64,000 nt of DNA, taken from positions 124,001 through 188,000 of the forward strand of contig MSJH02000813.1 of assembly GCA_001931875.2 (NCBI GenBank), in the 5' to 3' direction. The DNA comes from Byssochlamys sp. IMV 00236 (taxonomy: Eukaryota; Ascomycota; Eurotiomycetes; Eurotiales; Thermoascaceae). Numbering within the stretch: position 1 is the first letter of the stretch; every line of letters begins with the position of its first letter. The notes beneath the pieces are model-generated. The model made no database searches. It worked only from the letters and a program-made list of their open reading frames with translations, and was not told where the DNA came from. Positions 12,428 to 25,133 of the stretch are shown here, one piece after another. The translations under genes were made by a program, and so were the position numbers.

Positions 12428-12863
12428 ATGCAGCTGAGCCTCGATGACGGTTCGCAGAGCGGGGATTTGCGAACGCAGTCCGCATATATGATGCGACTAT
12501 TCACATATGTTATAATGATGAAGTAATATAATTTTGATGTTTGCAGTGTATAGTTTAATATGCTCCGTCCCACTAGGCGGGCTTATACACGTAGGTTAAG
12601 ACTGCTATGCTAATGAAAGCATAATTGAGTTCTGAATTATCGTGTTCATTATATATATATTTTTTGATTCATAAATCGTAGATCATTACCTAGTAGTTGA
12701 GGTTGAATATTCGGAAACTCGAATAAGCATGATCGGAGCAGCAGCCTCTAAAAAGAAGCTAGTCGCCTCTCAGACTTCCCGTCAGTATCAATGGTGGATA
12801 GCATGTACCACAGCTGACATATTTAGCGATAAATCAAGCTGATCGTGACGAAACTCCGAATGC
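12428..12863. other. Convergent intergenic region
   Basis: This holds the 3' ends of the glucanase and the Zn2Cys6 factor. It is AT-rich, with a short TA run near 12648-12660. Nothing else is recognisable. Confidence 0.6.
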
Positions 12864-15800
12864 TCATTGGAAAAAGTCGTATAGATCGTAGGTGTTGCAA
12901 TTACCATCTCGTTGATTATCTTGCTGCAAGTTTGGCATGCCGTACCCGTAAACTGGCTGTTCGGGTATTGGCATCCCTTCTAGGACCCCCCCAGGTCCAT
13001 GTAATTCTGAGAAGCCCTGTGAGAAAACAGCCCCAGGGAACTGATTTCGCAACTCCCAGTCAGCACCCATGGGGATCTGCCATAGATCCGGCGGCACTAG
13101 CATATTGTTGAAAAAGGTGTATGCGTCTGAGATGGGAGGGTCTAAGTTCGTCAACCCTGAAATCCGCTCAGCATGTTCTCTGGCCTCCTCTACCGCTCCT
13201 GCAGTAGACGGATTTGTGATGTATGAAAAGTGATCTTCCGAGTTGTGAGGATCTGCTGCCACGGTGCTGCCATAACCTTCGGCAGTCGGAATTCCGGCAT
13301 TCGTGACGTTCTCGACCGCTTCCGAAGGCTCCGCTAAACACGTTGTTTTCTCTGAACCACGCAGAGTGCTGTCTTTTTGCTCGTTAACTGGCGCCGAGAT
13401 ATCTGAAATCTTCTCGCCTCGCAAGCTTTTCCGAGATTTGCTATCCTTTTCTGCCCTCTCAACTACCGCTTTCGCTATCCGCTCAAACACGGAGCATGTA
13501 TTCGTCATGAATTTCGCACTGCTGCGGATACCATCCCCGGGTGCCAAAGTGTTGAAAAAGGTCACTGCCATGCTCAGTGATCGAAGATCTTCCCTGGCCT
13601 TCGGATGGGTCGCATTCCGTAGGATATTCACAAACACAATGATTGTTGACAGGAACAAGTAATATAATAACGCCCTAACCATCGTGAGAAAAAGCCGTCA
13701 AGTTAAGATTTTTGGGTAAACTTACCACATCCATGCTACGTCTCCCCAAGGCATCGTGTTCATAAGTCTTAATGAATCACGAGCAGCCTGGACACAAATT
13801 GCATTGGACTCCAATGCCTGCGCGAAGTAAGGCCTGGTGACAGCAGCCGGGAAGTGCACGACTAAGAAAGAATCGTGGAGGACAGGCATGCGATTGACCA
13901 TTATAACTGCATTGTAGTAGGCCAACTCAAGAGCCATCCTCGAGAGGTTGAACATGAAGTCTCGTTCATCGTTTCCTTGTTCGCGGTGAACTATTTCCTG
14001 ACTGTTGGATTTCCATTCGTCAAGTTCTGCATTCAGTTCCTTGATCGTCGCGATAATCTCCCGCGGAGATCTCCTTAGGGATTTCGCCGAATACAGTCTC
14101 TTGTAAATCCTTCCTTTAATAACTGATAGACGTGCAAGAAGAGAGAACCACTGCACATCAGGGCCATCTTCTTGGTCGTCAATATTGTCCGTCGGGAAGT
14201 CAACGTCGAAGTCATCGGCTTGTGATGGTGCATTGCCCGCACGGATAGATACACTTGACAACGTTTAGCATTCCCGTAGCAAAATGTATGTGTGCAAGCT
14301 TACCTCTGGTCGAGCACATAGCCTACCCAAAACACTCTCCTCCTTTGCTCCTGTTCTACTAGAGGAAGACCGTTCCCTGTGGACCGTCTGTGAAGACCCA
14401 GTTGATGGCAAATCCTCATAGCTGCAGTCACAAGTGGAAGCGCCGTTTGGAGTGTAGAGTTACCCCTCAGAAACATGGCCTGTGTGACTTCATCGTCAGT
14501 GATGCTCTGGCATTAGAAAGTATGTGGTAAGGGTGCAGACCATTGTAAGCAAAGCCTGTGCACTCAATAGATCAGTACGCCGTAACGTCAGGTCAGCCAG
14601 CACTGATAATGCATTCTTGAAATACAACCAGGCTTTCTCGTTGTCCCGCTCAGGTCGTATGCTATTTGCTAACCGATAGCGGTATGCGACAGCGATCATA
14701 ACATTGATGCTCGCCCATAATGCCGCATCTTTGCATGTCTGTTGCCTATATTGCCATTCGACCAAGCGCATGAAGCTAGCCTCATGATAAATGGGGAATA
14801 GCCTGTTCGCATCCCTAAAGTAATGCTTTAGCAGTGTGAAGACCTCCGTCCTCGGAGGTAGAGGTTTATAGACGTGGGATTCAAATATATCGTGATACAC
14901 GTCAGGTGGATAGTACTTGGATGTATTCTCATCTGGTGGTCTAGCGAATATTGTATCAGGAATACTATCATCACCCGTTTTGTGTCTTATCCATTGAAGC
15001 CCATCCGCGGAAAATATAGACAGAGTGGAGGCTCGTCCTAGAAAATAGCAATCAGCACCTTCCTGCACGTGGATGGATCCCCTCGTATACGCATGTGAGG
15101 GTTGGAATATTTACCAAAGTAACGGGGCTCATCTTTCTCATTTGTCGTGATGATATATGAAGTCAAAGAATCCAGTTCGGCCATGGACTGGTCTTCAGAT
15201 GACGACGATGACGGGGTCGAGGAGACTGATTGTATACGTCCAGTGGCAGCAGATTGTGTCGTCTGGGGTATGGGACAGGACACAACATCCATTGAGCCGT
15301 ACGCAGATGGAAATAATCCATCTTGCCATGACGGTTCGGTTCCAATGGCATCTTCGACCTCCCAATGATCTTCATCGTCGTCTCTCTGTTCGTCGCCTAG
15401 ATCATGCTCATATCCAGCCAGCTGCTCATCCTCCGCAACCGTGATGTCTTCGTCGACATAATTCTCATCCAAGACACCCGCGCTTTTCAGTATCTCCTGG
15501 ACGCGCTTTAACCGATTCTCCAACCATCTAATATGCTGCTCCCTAGACACTTGTCAGTGGCTGGTAATGAGAACAGAATGAATCAGAAGATACCTCTTCA
15601 GAGACTCCCTTCTTAACTTCTTCGAGCCATAGTTGCATTTGATCTTGCGGCGCATGCACTGCACGCAGCCTTTACCGCTTAGTTCCGGTTGGCATTTGAT
15701 CTTCCTTCTGCGGCACATGTCGCATGCCTGCCCATATCAAGGTTATCTAACTGGCCCTGTAAATGCGGTGTTGCACACATGCTCACCATTGAAGGGCGAC

Positions 15801-15927
15801 TTCGAAAGCCTGCTGCTAAGTCCTCCTGAGTCTCTTCGCCTTCGGAGAGCGGGAGATCCATCGTTCGCTGCGAGACGGTTTGCCGCGCAGCGAGTTTGCG
15901 CCCGACCAACGGATCCGCCTGCTGCAT
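12864..15927 (-). CDS. Zn2Cys6 transcription factor with fungal MHR domain
   Basis: This is a DNA-binding regulator with unknown targets. Seven exons on the minus strand (15927-15787, 15727-15594, 15542-15115, 15037-14541, 14479-14304, 14253-13726, 13674-12864) join in phase to 904 residues. The binuclear zinc cluster uses Cys 49, 52, 59, 68, 71 and 78 (spacing x2, x6, x8, x2, x6). An REQHIRWLENRLKRVQEIL linker/dimerisation helix follows directly. An acidic, Ser-rich segment leads to RYFGRASTLSIF, and the fungal-specific MHR domain covers roughly residues 230-560, including ICHQLGLHRRS and RRRVFWVGYVLDQ. The C-terminus is low-complexity. Exon 4 uses a weak GTCTGC donor. The first exon is the least certain, since another upstream exon is possible. 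Confidence 0.87.
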
Positions 15928-16867
15928 CTCTCTTTCCCATCAAACAGCACGGAGATGCTCACTTTCTGTGCTCGATAGACGAATACATCGCGGTCAGAGG
16001 AAGATAAGTCGAGAGTGGATAGCTCGACCATGTGGCTAGTCTATCGAAAAAGAAGTCATCGACTCTTCGAGACGTCCCACCCCGCAACCAAACTGTTCAG
16101 TAAGAACCAGGCGCCCCACCGAATGATAAACTCCGCTGCTGTATGGTAGCTAGTTTCGAACGGCTTCGATGTACAACACCAGGAGAGAAGAAAAGAAGCG
16201 GTGTGAGAGGGAAAACGGACGACGCAACGGTCACGCGAGAGGTAACGATTGTTCTATCTTTATTACGCGAAGAGTCGATTATTATTGTTGATTGTTGTCA
16301 CAATCGGATAGCCGGCAACGGAAACGCCTCCTCGGACTCCGAGTCGCGGAAAAAGAATAAGATATAGGACGACGCCGAATAATAAGACGACCTAGCGCCC
16401 CTGGGCGCTGACTGCCAAGGACGATCTGCGTGATGGCTTGGTAAACTAAGAAGACACACGAATGATTTGTTCTCGGGCAAGGCTAAGCTTACCCTTGTGG
16501 CTTGCCATACCCGCAACGTTCCAATGGAGCATGCCTCCTGAGCATTTATTATATCGAAAGGCAAGATAGAACATTCGCTGTGGTTTTTTGATAGAAGAGG
16601 AGAAACAAAGACCGTGCTCATCGCAGAATTCTCTTCTGTTACTGCTATGCAGGCCTCTACTAACCCAACCAAGAAGGGTCGTCAGATGAAAAACAGCATC
16701 ATCGCTGATAGAATATATACGGTCTGCGTTGTATGGACATGACTGATTCTAAGCGAAATAATCCATCGTAACTGGCGTGGCACCAAATCCTCGAAACGTG
16801 GTTCCTCATCGGAGGAACTAACCAACTCCAACATCCTTCGAGCGGTATTCATGTGTTTTGAAAACTC
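15928..16867. other. Intergenic region upstream of the Zn2Cys6 factor
   Basis: This holds the promoter and leader of the transcription factor and the 3' region of the esterase gene. Short open frames on both strands show no family resemblance. Confidence 0.5.
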
Positions 16868-19204
16868 TCATCCTGGAATGTGACCACTCACACTCCGCCA
16901 GAAGTCGCATCGTTGTCCTCGTCCGCCTTCCCATGTATACGCGTTGACGAGGTCAAAGTCAGGTTGGAGGCCAGAGCCTTCATAGACCGTTATATCGATA
17001 TCCGTGACACTATCCTCCTCAGTCGCGGGATGGCCACCAGTCTGGTTGAGATTCAGTTGAAATGGCTGCCCTACGGTAAATGGAGTCCACGACTTGATGG
17101 CATTAGTTGTATTGGCTGGAATGGTGTTGTTAATCTTTTCAGTAGGGTCTCCAGTGACGATGAAACTGTTCCAGATCGCTGATGGATCAGATAAATGTTA
17201 GCAATCAAAACAGGAAACCCAGAAGCCGCCAAACACTTACATTTCACCGCTTCCTGAAAGGCAACAGACATTGTATCCGGACGGGGACCAAAGTAAGCAT
17301 CCATATCATAGGCATGAATGGCTGGGATTATCGAATATTGATATTTGTAGCTCTTCCTGCCATCTTCTCCAAAGGCCTCGGCCAACCAGTAAGCCGGGCA
17401 ATCGAAGGTAACTTCTGCATAGAGGTTCTGTTTTTTGTCAGCTTGGCTGGTGGAACAACACCTGATGAAAGACAAGACTTACGTCCGCGCGCTGCTGTTG
17501 GCCAGTTCCAAAGCTGCTCTCGTTGAGTGCAGTTGGAGTTCCAGTCCCCGATGTAGCGAACTTTGGATCGTTTTTATCCACTGGTGCCGTCGTGGAAGGA
17601 TAGTACAGAAGGGTCTTGTTCACATCGCTCTCCGTAAAGAGCGGGAACAACGACTTGATAAAGTTGACAAAATCATCTTCGGTATCGATCTTTTGAGGGG
17701 TGAACCGGGTGCCCTCATCCGCGTTGTTCTGCCATTAAATGTCAGCAGCCATCACAGTGCGGCTTACTCCTCATCAGGAGATCTTACGCTGATCAATAGG
17801 CGCTCGCCGTTGACCTGCTTGTTCAGAAGCTGCTGGCTCGGCACCTGTTGCACAAAATCGTTATCCGTCACAGGGAGGAACGCCCATTGACCGTATTTCC
17901 CTCCTACTGTGACAGTATAACTGGCATTCTGCAAAGTCTCTGTGTCTTTACTGACGAGACAGTCAAATACTGATATCTTTTCCTTCCAGGTTTGGAGACC
18001 GTCAAAGCATCCGGCAGCAGCAGCGAAAGTATAGTACATCTGTGAGGGCACAAAATCAGAGTAACGGTACTGCATAGGCAGGTAAGGACTAGCAGCTATG
18101 ATCTGTGAAACGCGTCAGCAGCCAATTGGCTTCCATCACTAAGTGCAGCATAGCTTACATTCTGGAAGAGGGATGTCCCAATCGATCCTCCGTAGGCCAT
18201 AGCCTGAAGCATCACCGAACCAGCACCTAGAAGAACCCTTAGCGATGTAACCGAAACGTCGTCCAAAGTACGCCTACCTGCAGACTCTCCTGCGATCGTC
18301 ACTTGCAGGGGATCTCCGCCAAAAAGTCCAATATATCGCTGTACCCACTGCAAGGCAAGATACTGGTCAAGTAGACCGGCGTTTGCCGTTCCAAAACGCT
18401 TGACCTCGTCCGATGAAAGAAAGCCAAAAGCCCCAAGCTGCTTCTGTTAGCAAAGTCCACGGAGCTAATGAGAAGGTATCCGTACTCGATACTGAATCGC
18501 GACTCCAACAAAATCCTCGCCAGATCCATTGAGCAAAACTGGTATATTCGACTGACCGTTGCCAGATCCATACCCACCCCCATCTACAACCATTAGCTTA
18601 TACCTAATATAATCAAGGGCTCAACCTACGAATATAAACAAAAACAGGTAGCCCAGTCGCGTTGGACGGCGCATAGACATTGAGGAACAGACAATCCTCA
18701 CTTTGTGATGTTGAAGACTGGAATGGACCATCGCTCCTTGTCGATTGTTAATCGCAAACATCTTACTGATTTCAGAGAAGGTCTACTTACGGAGCTGCTT
18801 GCGGTGCTTGAGGACATTGGCTCGGAAATTTGTCGGCGTTTACTACCTCAGTCTTGTTCTGCGGTGTTCGCGGTGGAACGGGCTTCTGCCATCGCAGACT
18901 ACCCACGGGTGGTTCTGCGAAACGAATACTAAACACATGGGACGAATATTAGCAACACATATAGCAATTTGTATATGTGGTCACCATACCCTAGCCATGT
19001 GTTGAGTCCAGTTGTGTCGTTGTGGTAACCACGATATGTCGCATAACCCACATCAACCTCCAAAGGATCAGATGTCTGTCGAGCCACGATCTTCGAATAT
19101 GGATTTCTGGGGACCAATGCAACTGCAGGGAGAATGTACGTGAGACACAACAACACGACAAACGTGTTATATCCCCGTAGGGATGAGCCGGTGAGTATGG
19201 ACAT
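16868..19204 (-). CDS. Secreted type B carboxylesterase/lipase
   Basis: This is an alpha/beta-hydrolase of the cholinesterase-like carboxylesterase family; the substrate is unknown. Ten exons on the minus strand join in phase to 614 residues: 19204-18990, 18928-18791, 18736-18630, 18583-18486, 18437-18278, 18226-18159, 18102-17788, 17728-17483, 17427-17241 and 17178-16868. The N-terminus has a hydrophobic signal segment (residues about 14-30). Family marks are GIRFAEPPVGSLRW, SEDCLFLNVYAP, the oxyanion-hole HGGGYGSG, the nucleophile elbow GESAGAGS (Ser), NADEGTRF (acid Glu) and IPAIHAYDM (likely His). Many N-glycosylation sequons fit secretion. The GTG at 19213 was rejected for ATG 19204, which starts the signal peptide. 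Confidence 0.92.
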
Positions 19205-22200
19205 GGTGAACACTATCGCAGTGAATCCTCAGGAACCGGTACTCAGTGAATGGTTTAAATACCCCAAAGAAACTGGGGAAATCCATCCGGGTCCAGTGGG
19301 TCTAGAGACCATGGACGTGCTAGTAGGGGCATCTTGGTAAGTTCAAAATGCGACTGTTTAGATCCAGTCTTTGCCTTTCTACATTTTAGGTACGCCCTTT
19401 ACGTACTATGGATGCAAACCCGGGGAATGTGACTATCTTCTGCTCCTGGGTGGACAGCCGATTGGCGCGTACACTTGGAGCATCCCGGACTCGCTCCTCG
19501 TGTAAGTACTAAGATCTCATGTTCATATCAACCTGCGACTTTTCGGAGATCTCTCCGTGGCATTTCAAGCTTTCAACAGTGCAAAAGAGACTATGATGAT
19601 CCCGCACCCGCAATGACGTATCTGTATTGGCAATTCTACTTCGGTAGCGCGCGACGGATAAATTCTATAATACTCTATTCTACTTTAGAGCAGTATTAAG
19701 TTATTATCCAGTATTATTATTCAGGTAGCGGCCATAAGTTAGCGGGGGCCATTATTATTACCGACGCTGTCTCCGCATCTTTCTCGGCAGTTTTCTGATC
19801 CGCGTCCGGACACATGACCCGTGTACTTAGATAGTTGGAGAAGGTCTTTTCACGCTCAATACTAACCCACTTGGCCAAGTTTTCAACGAAGTTAAATGGA
19901 GGCTTACAAGTGATGGATTGCAATGTGTAAATTATTAGCCCAATTGTCAATTGATTCTTATGCTGGGATTACTCTAGAAAGTATTCGTGACTTGCCGCTT
20001 ACCCGGAAAACGAATCTGGGAAGGACAGAAATAAGCCATCTTCAGGCACCTAGGCTGATCGTTAATGATCTATGAATTGAGCCTTACCATTTGAGGATAT
20101 CGATGTCAAAAGGCAAACCTAAGCTCCGGCTTCCTCCTCAACAAGGACATTATTGCGGACCGCAGGGGCGGAGCAGTGACAACCCCGCGCAGACTTGCAG
20201 AAGCTCCAAACCTTGCAGTGACGACCAAGATTGAGCTGCCAGTTAAAACAATCCCCAATTAGACGTCATATCCCCCAGAACACCTCAACAAGGTCTAATA
20301 TACGTTACGGACGGAGAACTGGTGAGTTGAGCCGGGCTTAACTATCCCAAGGTCAACATTATCACTCTCGAGGTACTCCATATCATAGTAGGGCCAGTGT
20401 AGAGATCTAAGGATGACTTATGCCTCGACTATGAGATAAACCACGAGGTGGTTACACAAAGACCACATGGCTCGGAGAAAAATCTAGAATTGACTCTAAT
20501 CATCACCAATGACTGAAACAAAAGGTCGGAACTTTGAAAGTTCTCTTTCAAATCGGTGACTTATCTTGCATAATGCACAAGCGTACCGACGGGCAGATTC
20601 GAAAGTAACCCAAGTCTGTACCACGTGGGTATATATGAACAAATCAACGACACTTCCTTCATACTTGTTGCTGCATAGTACAAAGTTCGTTTCGGAGCAT
20701 GTCCTTGATATGGAAATTCTTAGCATATTTGTTCACTCAGATTGAATTATGGTCTACTTGATGGTCTCCTGAATGATAAAATCTCTACTTAGCCATGGGC
20801 CTAGATGGTATTTCTGAGACAAGGTGTAACCTTCATTTGGGAGCAGATTACAGCGAGCCAGTCCCAGGAGCTTAGATGTTCTTGAGTTCAGCTTCATTCT
20901 TGATTGACTCATAGCTGCAAGTAACAAAGTTACACAATCATGGATTAAGTCAGATACTATCCGTTTATTCCAAAAGAAAAAGAGGTGGAAATGACTCTGC
21001 TTGATCTTAATTTCGACTGTCTGGTTCAAGTCCGAGGTTTAACCACAATGATATCACGCATAAGCAGCTAAGGATTTCAAGCATGTTGTTGGTCTGTTTA
21101 CGGAGTCTCCGTTATTCCACCAAAGTCCTTGCAAACAGATAGGATCACATGTCTGAACCAACAGGATACTGTATTCTTATCCTTTAGCTTTAGCGTTTTA
21201 TCGTCTGTGGTAACTGCTGGGGACTTCTGTTCAAAATACTCGCGAATAGGTCCCTTACTTCAGTTTACCATGGGTGAAATCATGGATGGTGTGCTCAAAG
21301 TACTGGAGCATGTTCGTCAATATATCAAGGATACTAGTTAGTTCTATCCAGTGATTTGCAAGATCGATACACCATTCATATATCTCTTGAAATTTGTCGA
21401 ATCCCAAAGAGCACGGAAGCAACGATATAATTTGAACCCAGTAGCTACGCAGCTAGGTGCTTGACTTGCTTGCTTAACACTATATATAGGGTGTATTGAT
21501 CCCATATTTATCCTCTATAGCATACGAAGAATCCAGATCCTAGTGATCCAGTAGGTTCTATCCCTCAAGTAGGATATCAAAGACCCTGCTGTAAACGGAT
21601 GATATGACAAAACTACACCGGTATAGAACTCAGTCTGTTGTGGAGGTAACTATATGTCTCCTATTATATCCATTAATGTAGATTTCTGGTGTCAATGCTT
21701 TGATGATATGGCCGAAAGTAAACTTCTGTGTATGGAGAAGAGTGCTGCATGCAGCGTAGAAGACAAAAGTAACCGTACGCCGGTCTTAGACGAGTGTCCC
21801 TATTGATGCTTTTCGAATGTAGTTATAAATCTTACCGTTGTCTTTACACATATAGAAAGAGCCCATGCGGTAATACGCATTAATTATTTTGTAAATGATC
21901 TGGAGAACCTGGAGTGGACGATCGTCAAAATAACGGTAGTTCTTACGGTAACTGAAGACATTTTGAATTAACCACTCAAGTCTATGACAAAAGAACGACT
22001 GATTATCTCGAGTCTGTTTGCTTAGCTATCCATGAGGGGAATACTGTGCATAGCAGAGCGAGATTTTTGTCCAATCGACCTTATCCACACAGCACTAGTG
22101 TTGATCTATTCTATCCATCGTAGAGTTCTTGTCATAGGAGCAACGGTCTGATACTATGTTGTGAAGGTGCACAGTCGGTTTGGTCCGGTTGATGCTTCTC

Positions 22201-23020
22201 GTTCCTAGAAGGAAGCAATATACCGAGACCATCAGACTGCTCGAGGTGTTTAGGCGAAGAGGTCATAGAATTGAGCAATAAGCACGAGTCCTGGTTCGAA
22301 AGAGTGGAGTATCCATCGTTCGAGACGCCTGTGTCAGTGAAAGGATATGAGGTCTTCCCCCCTATGGCTGTTCTGGCTATTGCGACCTAAGGGGTTTCAT
22401 AGCTCGTAGAGTAAGTATACGGGAAAGAAAGTCGACCAAGAACCAAGTAGAAATGCTGAAACTCCAGTCAGCAATCTCCAATTTCCAAACATTACTATTA
22501 AGTAAGTTTAATTTCCCCATTGGCTGCTTCCGCTATGCTACAACAAGAGTAAGCGATGTGAAGTGTCAGAATATCGCCGAACGTCTGTCGTCTCCAAATT
22601 TCGCTTGTGTGCCTGGATGCCGCGACGCTAAAGAGGATGAGCCCAGACGAGGCGTTTATTGCGCAAGAGCTAAGCTTTTCTCGAGCTTGTACTTTTTCGA
22701 ATAAGTTCATCCTGTTAATTGTTCCTAGATTCATAAGGCTTTCTCGTCCGAGAAAAGAGCGCTTTGTTAATCATCGTCAGTCCTAGTTACGGAGTCCTAC
22801 CTTAAGATAGAACCCCGCATGCCGCCATCTCGAATAAGCACCGGATAACCCCCTGGTGTTGCCGACCGTGCTGATAAAGATTGGGAGCGCAACGATAGTT
22901 ATTAAACGTTCCGTGTAACACTCTTATCATTATTTTCCAATATTGTATTCAAGTTAGAAGTTCCTATAGAAATCTGGATATCGGAAATTATCGTTATATG
23001 CATCGTCAATCATTGTAGCA
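19205..23020. other. Gene desert of 3.8 kb
   Basis: No credible coding exon is visible on either strand. Open frames are under 90 codons and lack similarity to known families. Sequence texture is moderately AT-rich, which would suit decayed mobile DNA, but I can name no element. One copy of a dispersed repeat lies at 21494-21603. The first few hundred bases should contain the esterase promoter and the last few hundred the promoter of the next gene. Confidence 0.5.
21494..21603 (-). repeat. Dispersed repeat copy A (SINE-like)
   Basis: This is about 110 bases that align, with mismatches and small gaps, to 54458-54582. Shared landmarks in order are ATTGATCCCAT/TTTGAACCCAT, TAGCATAC, GATCCA, TAGGTTCTATCC and AAACGGATGA. 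On the minus strand the ATTGATCCCAT end reads as a degenerate pol III B box. Copy A is the more diverged with respect to that box. Confidence 0.6.
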
Positions 23021-24096
23021 ATGCGACCTGTGTCTGTAGGGATCCTCTCCATTGGAGATATGGGCCTTGGTGTAGCCCGGCTCCTAAAAGCACATGATTA
23101 TCGCGTTCTTACTGTAGGTTTCGGTAGAAGGTATGATCCCCCAATTTCTATTGTCTACGCAGGTTATTATTCTGTCTATTTCGCCGGTTCTGACGATATG
23201 TTAGTGAAGATACGCTCGCGCGGATCCGGTCAGCCGCGATCGAGTCTCTACCATCCGATCAAGAACTGGTAGTGCAGTCAGACTACATTCTATCGATTGT
23301 TCCACCGAGAGATGCCCTCGCGACTGCTCGTCGGATATCGGAAGCATGCCAGTTACCGGATACAATAGCTCAGCGTGCAAAAATTCCCGATCTGGAGGGA
23401 CTCGAGACGCGACGGAAGCCGTACTACTTCGATCTCAACGCAATCTCTCCACGTCTAACAAGAGAAGTCGGTTCACTGCTATCGCTCCCGGCCACAAGTC
23501 AAGATGACAGCGACACCACTCTTTGTTACTTCGTTGACGGTGGCATCATCGGCAGTCCACCGTCTCAAGATCCAGAAACGAAGGCCTGGAAGAAGCCCAG
23601 CATTGTGATATCTGGCTCTGTTGATCTTCCATCTAGCTTCCGCGGTTTGTCCGAGATCCTTAATATGAAGCTGGTATCTCCCACGATCGGCTCCGCATCG
23701 ACGCTGAAGCTGTCGTTTGCTGCACTGACCAAGGGTCTCACCGCTCTCTCGATTCTCTCCTTTTCCACGGCGCAAAAAGAATCAGTTCTTCCGGAGCTGC
23801 TGGAACATCTGCAGCAATATTCGCCAGCCACTGCAGCGTTGACTACCAAGGGGATCACAGGTATGCCACCCAAGGCGTATCGATGGGTGGAAGAGATGCG
23901 CGCAATCGGGGAAGCATTTGATACAGAAGGCGACTGGCACGGACTCGGAGACAGTGTATACGGAGCATTTGCAGAAGTTTATCGAACCGTGGCCGAAGAC
24001 ACTATCCTGGGAGAGGAGAAGATAGGCAAGAGGAACAGAGGCAAGACTGCAGAAGACGTTTCGGAGATCGTGGCAAAGCGGTCCAGGCGTGGTTGA
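23021..24096 (+). CDS. 6-phosphogluconate dehydrogenase-like NAD(P)-binding protein (DUF1932 C-terminus)
   Basis: This is a probable beta-hydroxyacid-dehydrogenase-like oxidoreductase with unknown substrate. Two exons (23021-23130, 23205-24096) give 333 residues. The splice restores GFGRSEDTLARIRSAAIESL, with the acceptor chosen at TTAG 23204 because it keeps the family's spacing. The N-terminal Rossmann fold starts VGILSIGDMGLGVA, a GxGxxG-like loop with Ser in place of the first Gly. It continues with DYILSIVPPRDA and YYFDLNAISPR. The C-terminal half has VDGGIIGSPP, FRGLSEILNMK and the helical LSFAALTKGLTAL stretch that fits DUF1932. A basic KRNRGK...KRSRRG tail is unusual and could be a nuclear signal. 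Confidence 0.85.
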
Positions 24097-25133
24097 GAGT
24101 AATACGCGTCGAGGTCATGTTCAGATGCTCGCAGATGGAAGACAGAAAAACACAGCGTCGTTCTAGACTTGCGGGTTAGTTATCAGAACAAACCCAATAA
24201 ATGATAATTGACATGGGTTCAGCATCGATTGACTATGATTTCCTATTCCTCCTTCGCTTATAGCGACCCAAAGGCAAAGTAAAGCGCAGGACGCTATTGT
24301 ACTTTGAGCGCTGCGACTCTGCGATGCCTGCGTCATGGGCAACGCGTTCACCCAGGTAATAATCCAGCTGCCAAGCGAATTGGTTCCCCCTTGTTTCAAT
24401 TCGCATCGCATTCGCATCCCGTCTCGAACCACAGGATGATGGCAGCAACTGGCCTTCCGCCCGGGAGCGGGGGTAGCTAAGATAGTCGGGACAACGCTTG
24501 AAGAAGTGATAATAATCAGTAATTCCTACTCGTAGAATGCCCACTTAACCATTGTTCTTGTCCTCTTCTTCTTCATTTCAAAGCTCTCTCTCAACCCACG
24601 GACCTGGACAGCGTACTCTAAAAACGCTGGTCTCGTCTCCGCTTCCCCCTACGCTGGCTTTCGCGAGCTACGACTGGCGAACCGGCGCGCGGGATCACGA
24701 CATTTCCCCATCATATCAGATCATCGTCTAGCCTCTAGCGGCATAAGAATCATCACCACAACAAGCCCGAGGCGTCGTGAAGCGCAGCCGCTGATCGATT
24801 CAGCAGGTGAATAGAAAACGATTCCTCCCTGACTCTATCCACTCAGCTGCTGAAGAAAGCCGCAGTGTCTCCATCCATCCCGTGGGTGTCGGTCGAAGCT
24901 CTTCCCATCCGCGACTTGGCACCGACGCTATGCGGTCGTGAACGCTGTTGGACACCAGATATCTTTGTAGACACTGCACCCACGGCACGAGCCTGATGAA
25001 GCTCAATGTGCCTTTCCCTCATCGGCCTTCCCCTCTTCAGTCTGATCCGGGGTTCCAGTTCCAACGTGGTTGCGTGAACGTGGTTGTGGTCTGCGATCCC
25101 GGCCATTTCGTGTGATTATTCTCCGCGAAAGCC
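24097..25133. promoter_or_regulatory. Promoter and leader of the bZIP gene
   Basis: This holds the 3' region of the dehydrogenase-like gene and then the bZIP promoter and probable long 5' leader. It includes a 39-codon upstream reading frame at 24996-25115. CT-rich tracts around 24560-24660 could mark the transcription start. Confidence 0.45.
24996..25115 (+). promoter_or_regulatory. Upstream open reading frame before the bZIP start
   Basis: ATG 24996 opens a 39-codon frame that ends at TGA 25113-25115, 18 bases before the bZIP ATG at 25134. If the transcript begins upstream of it, ribosomes would meet this frame first, as in nutrient-regulated fungal bZIP mRNAs. Whether it is in the transcript is unknown. 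Confidence 0.4.
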
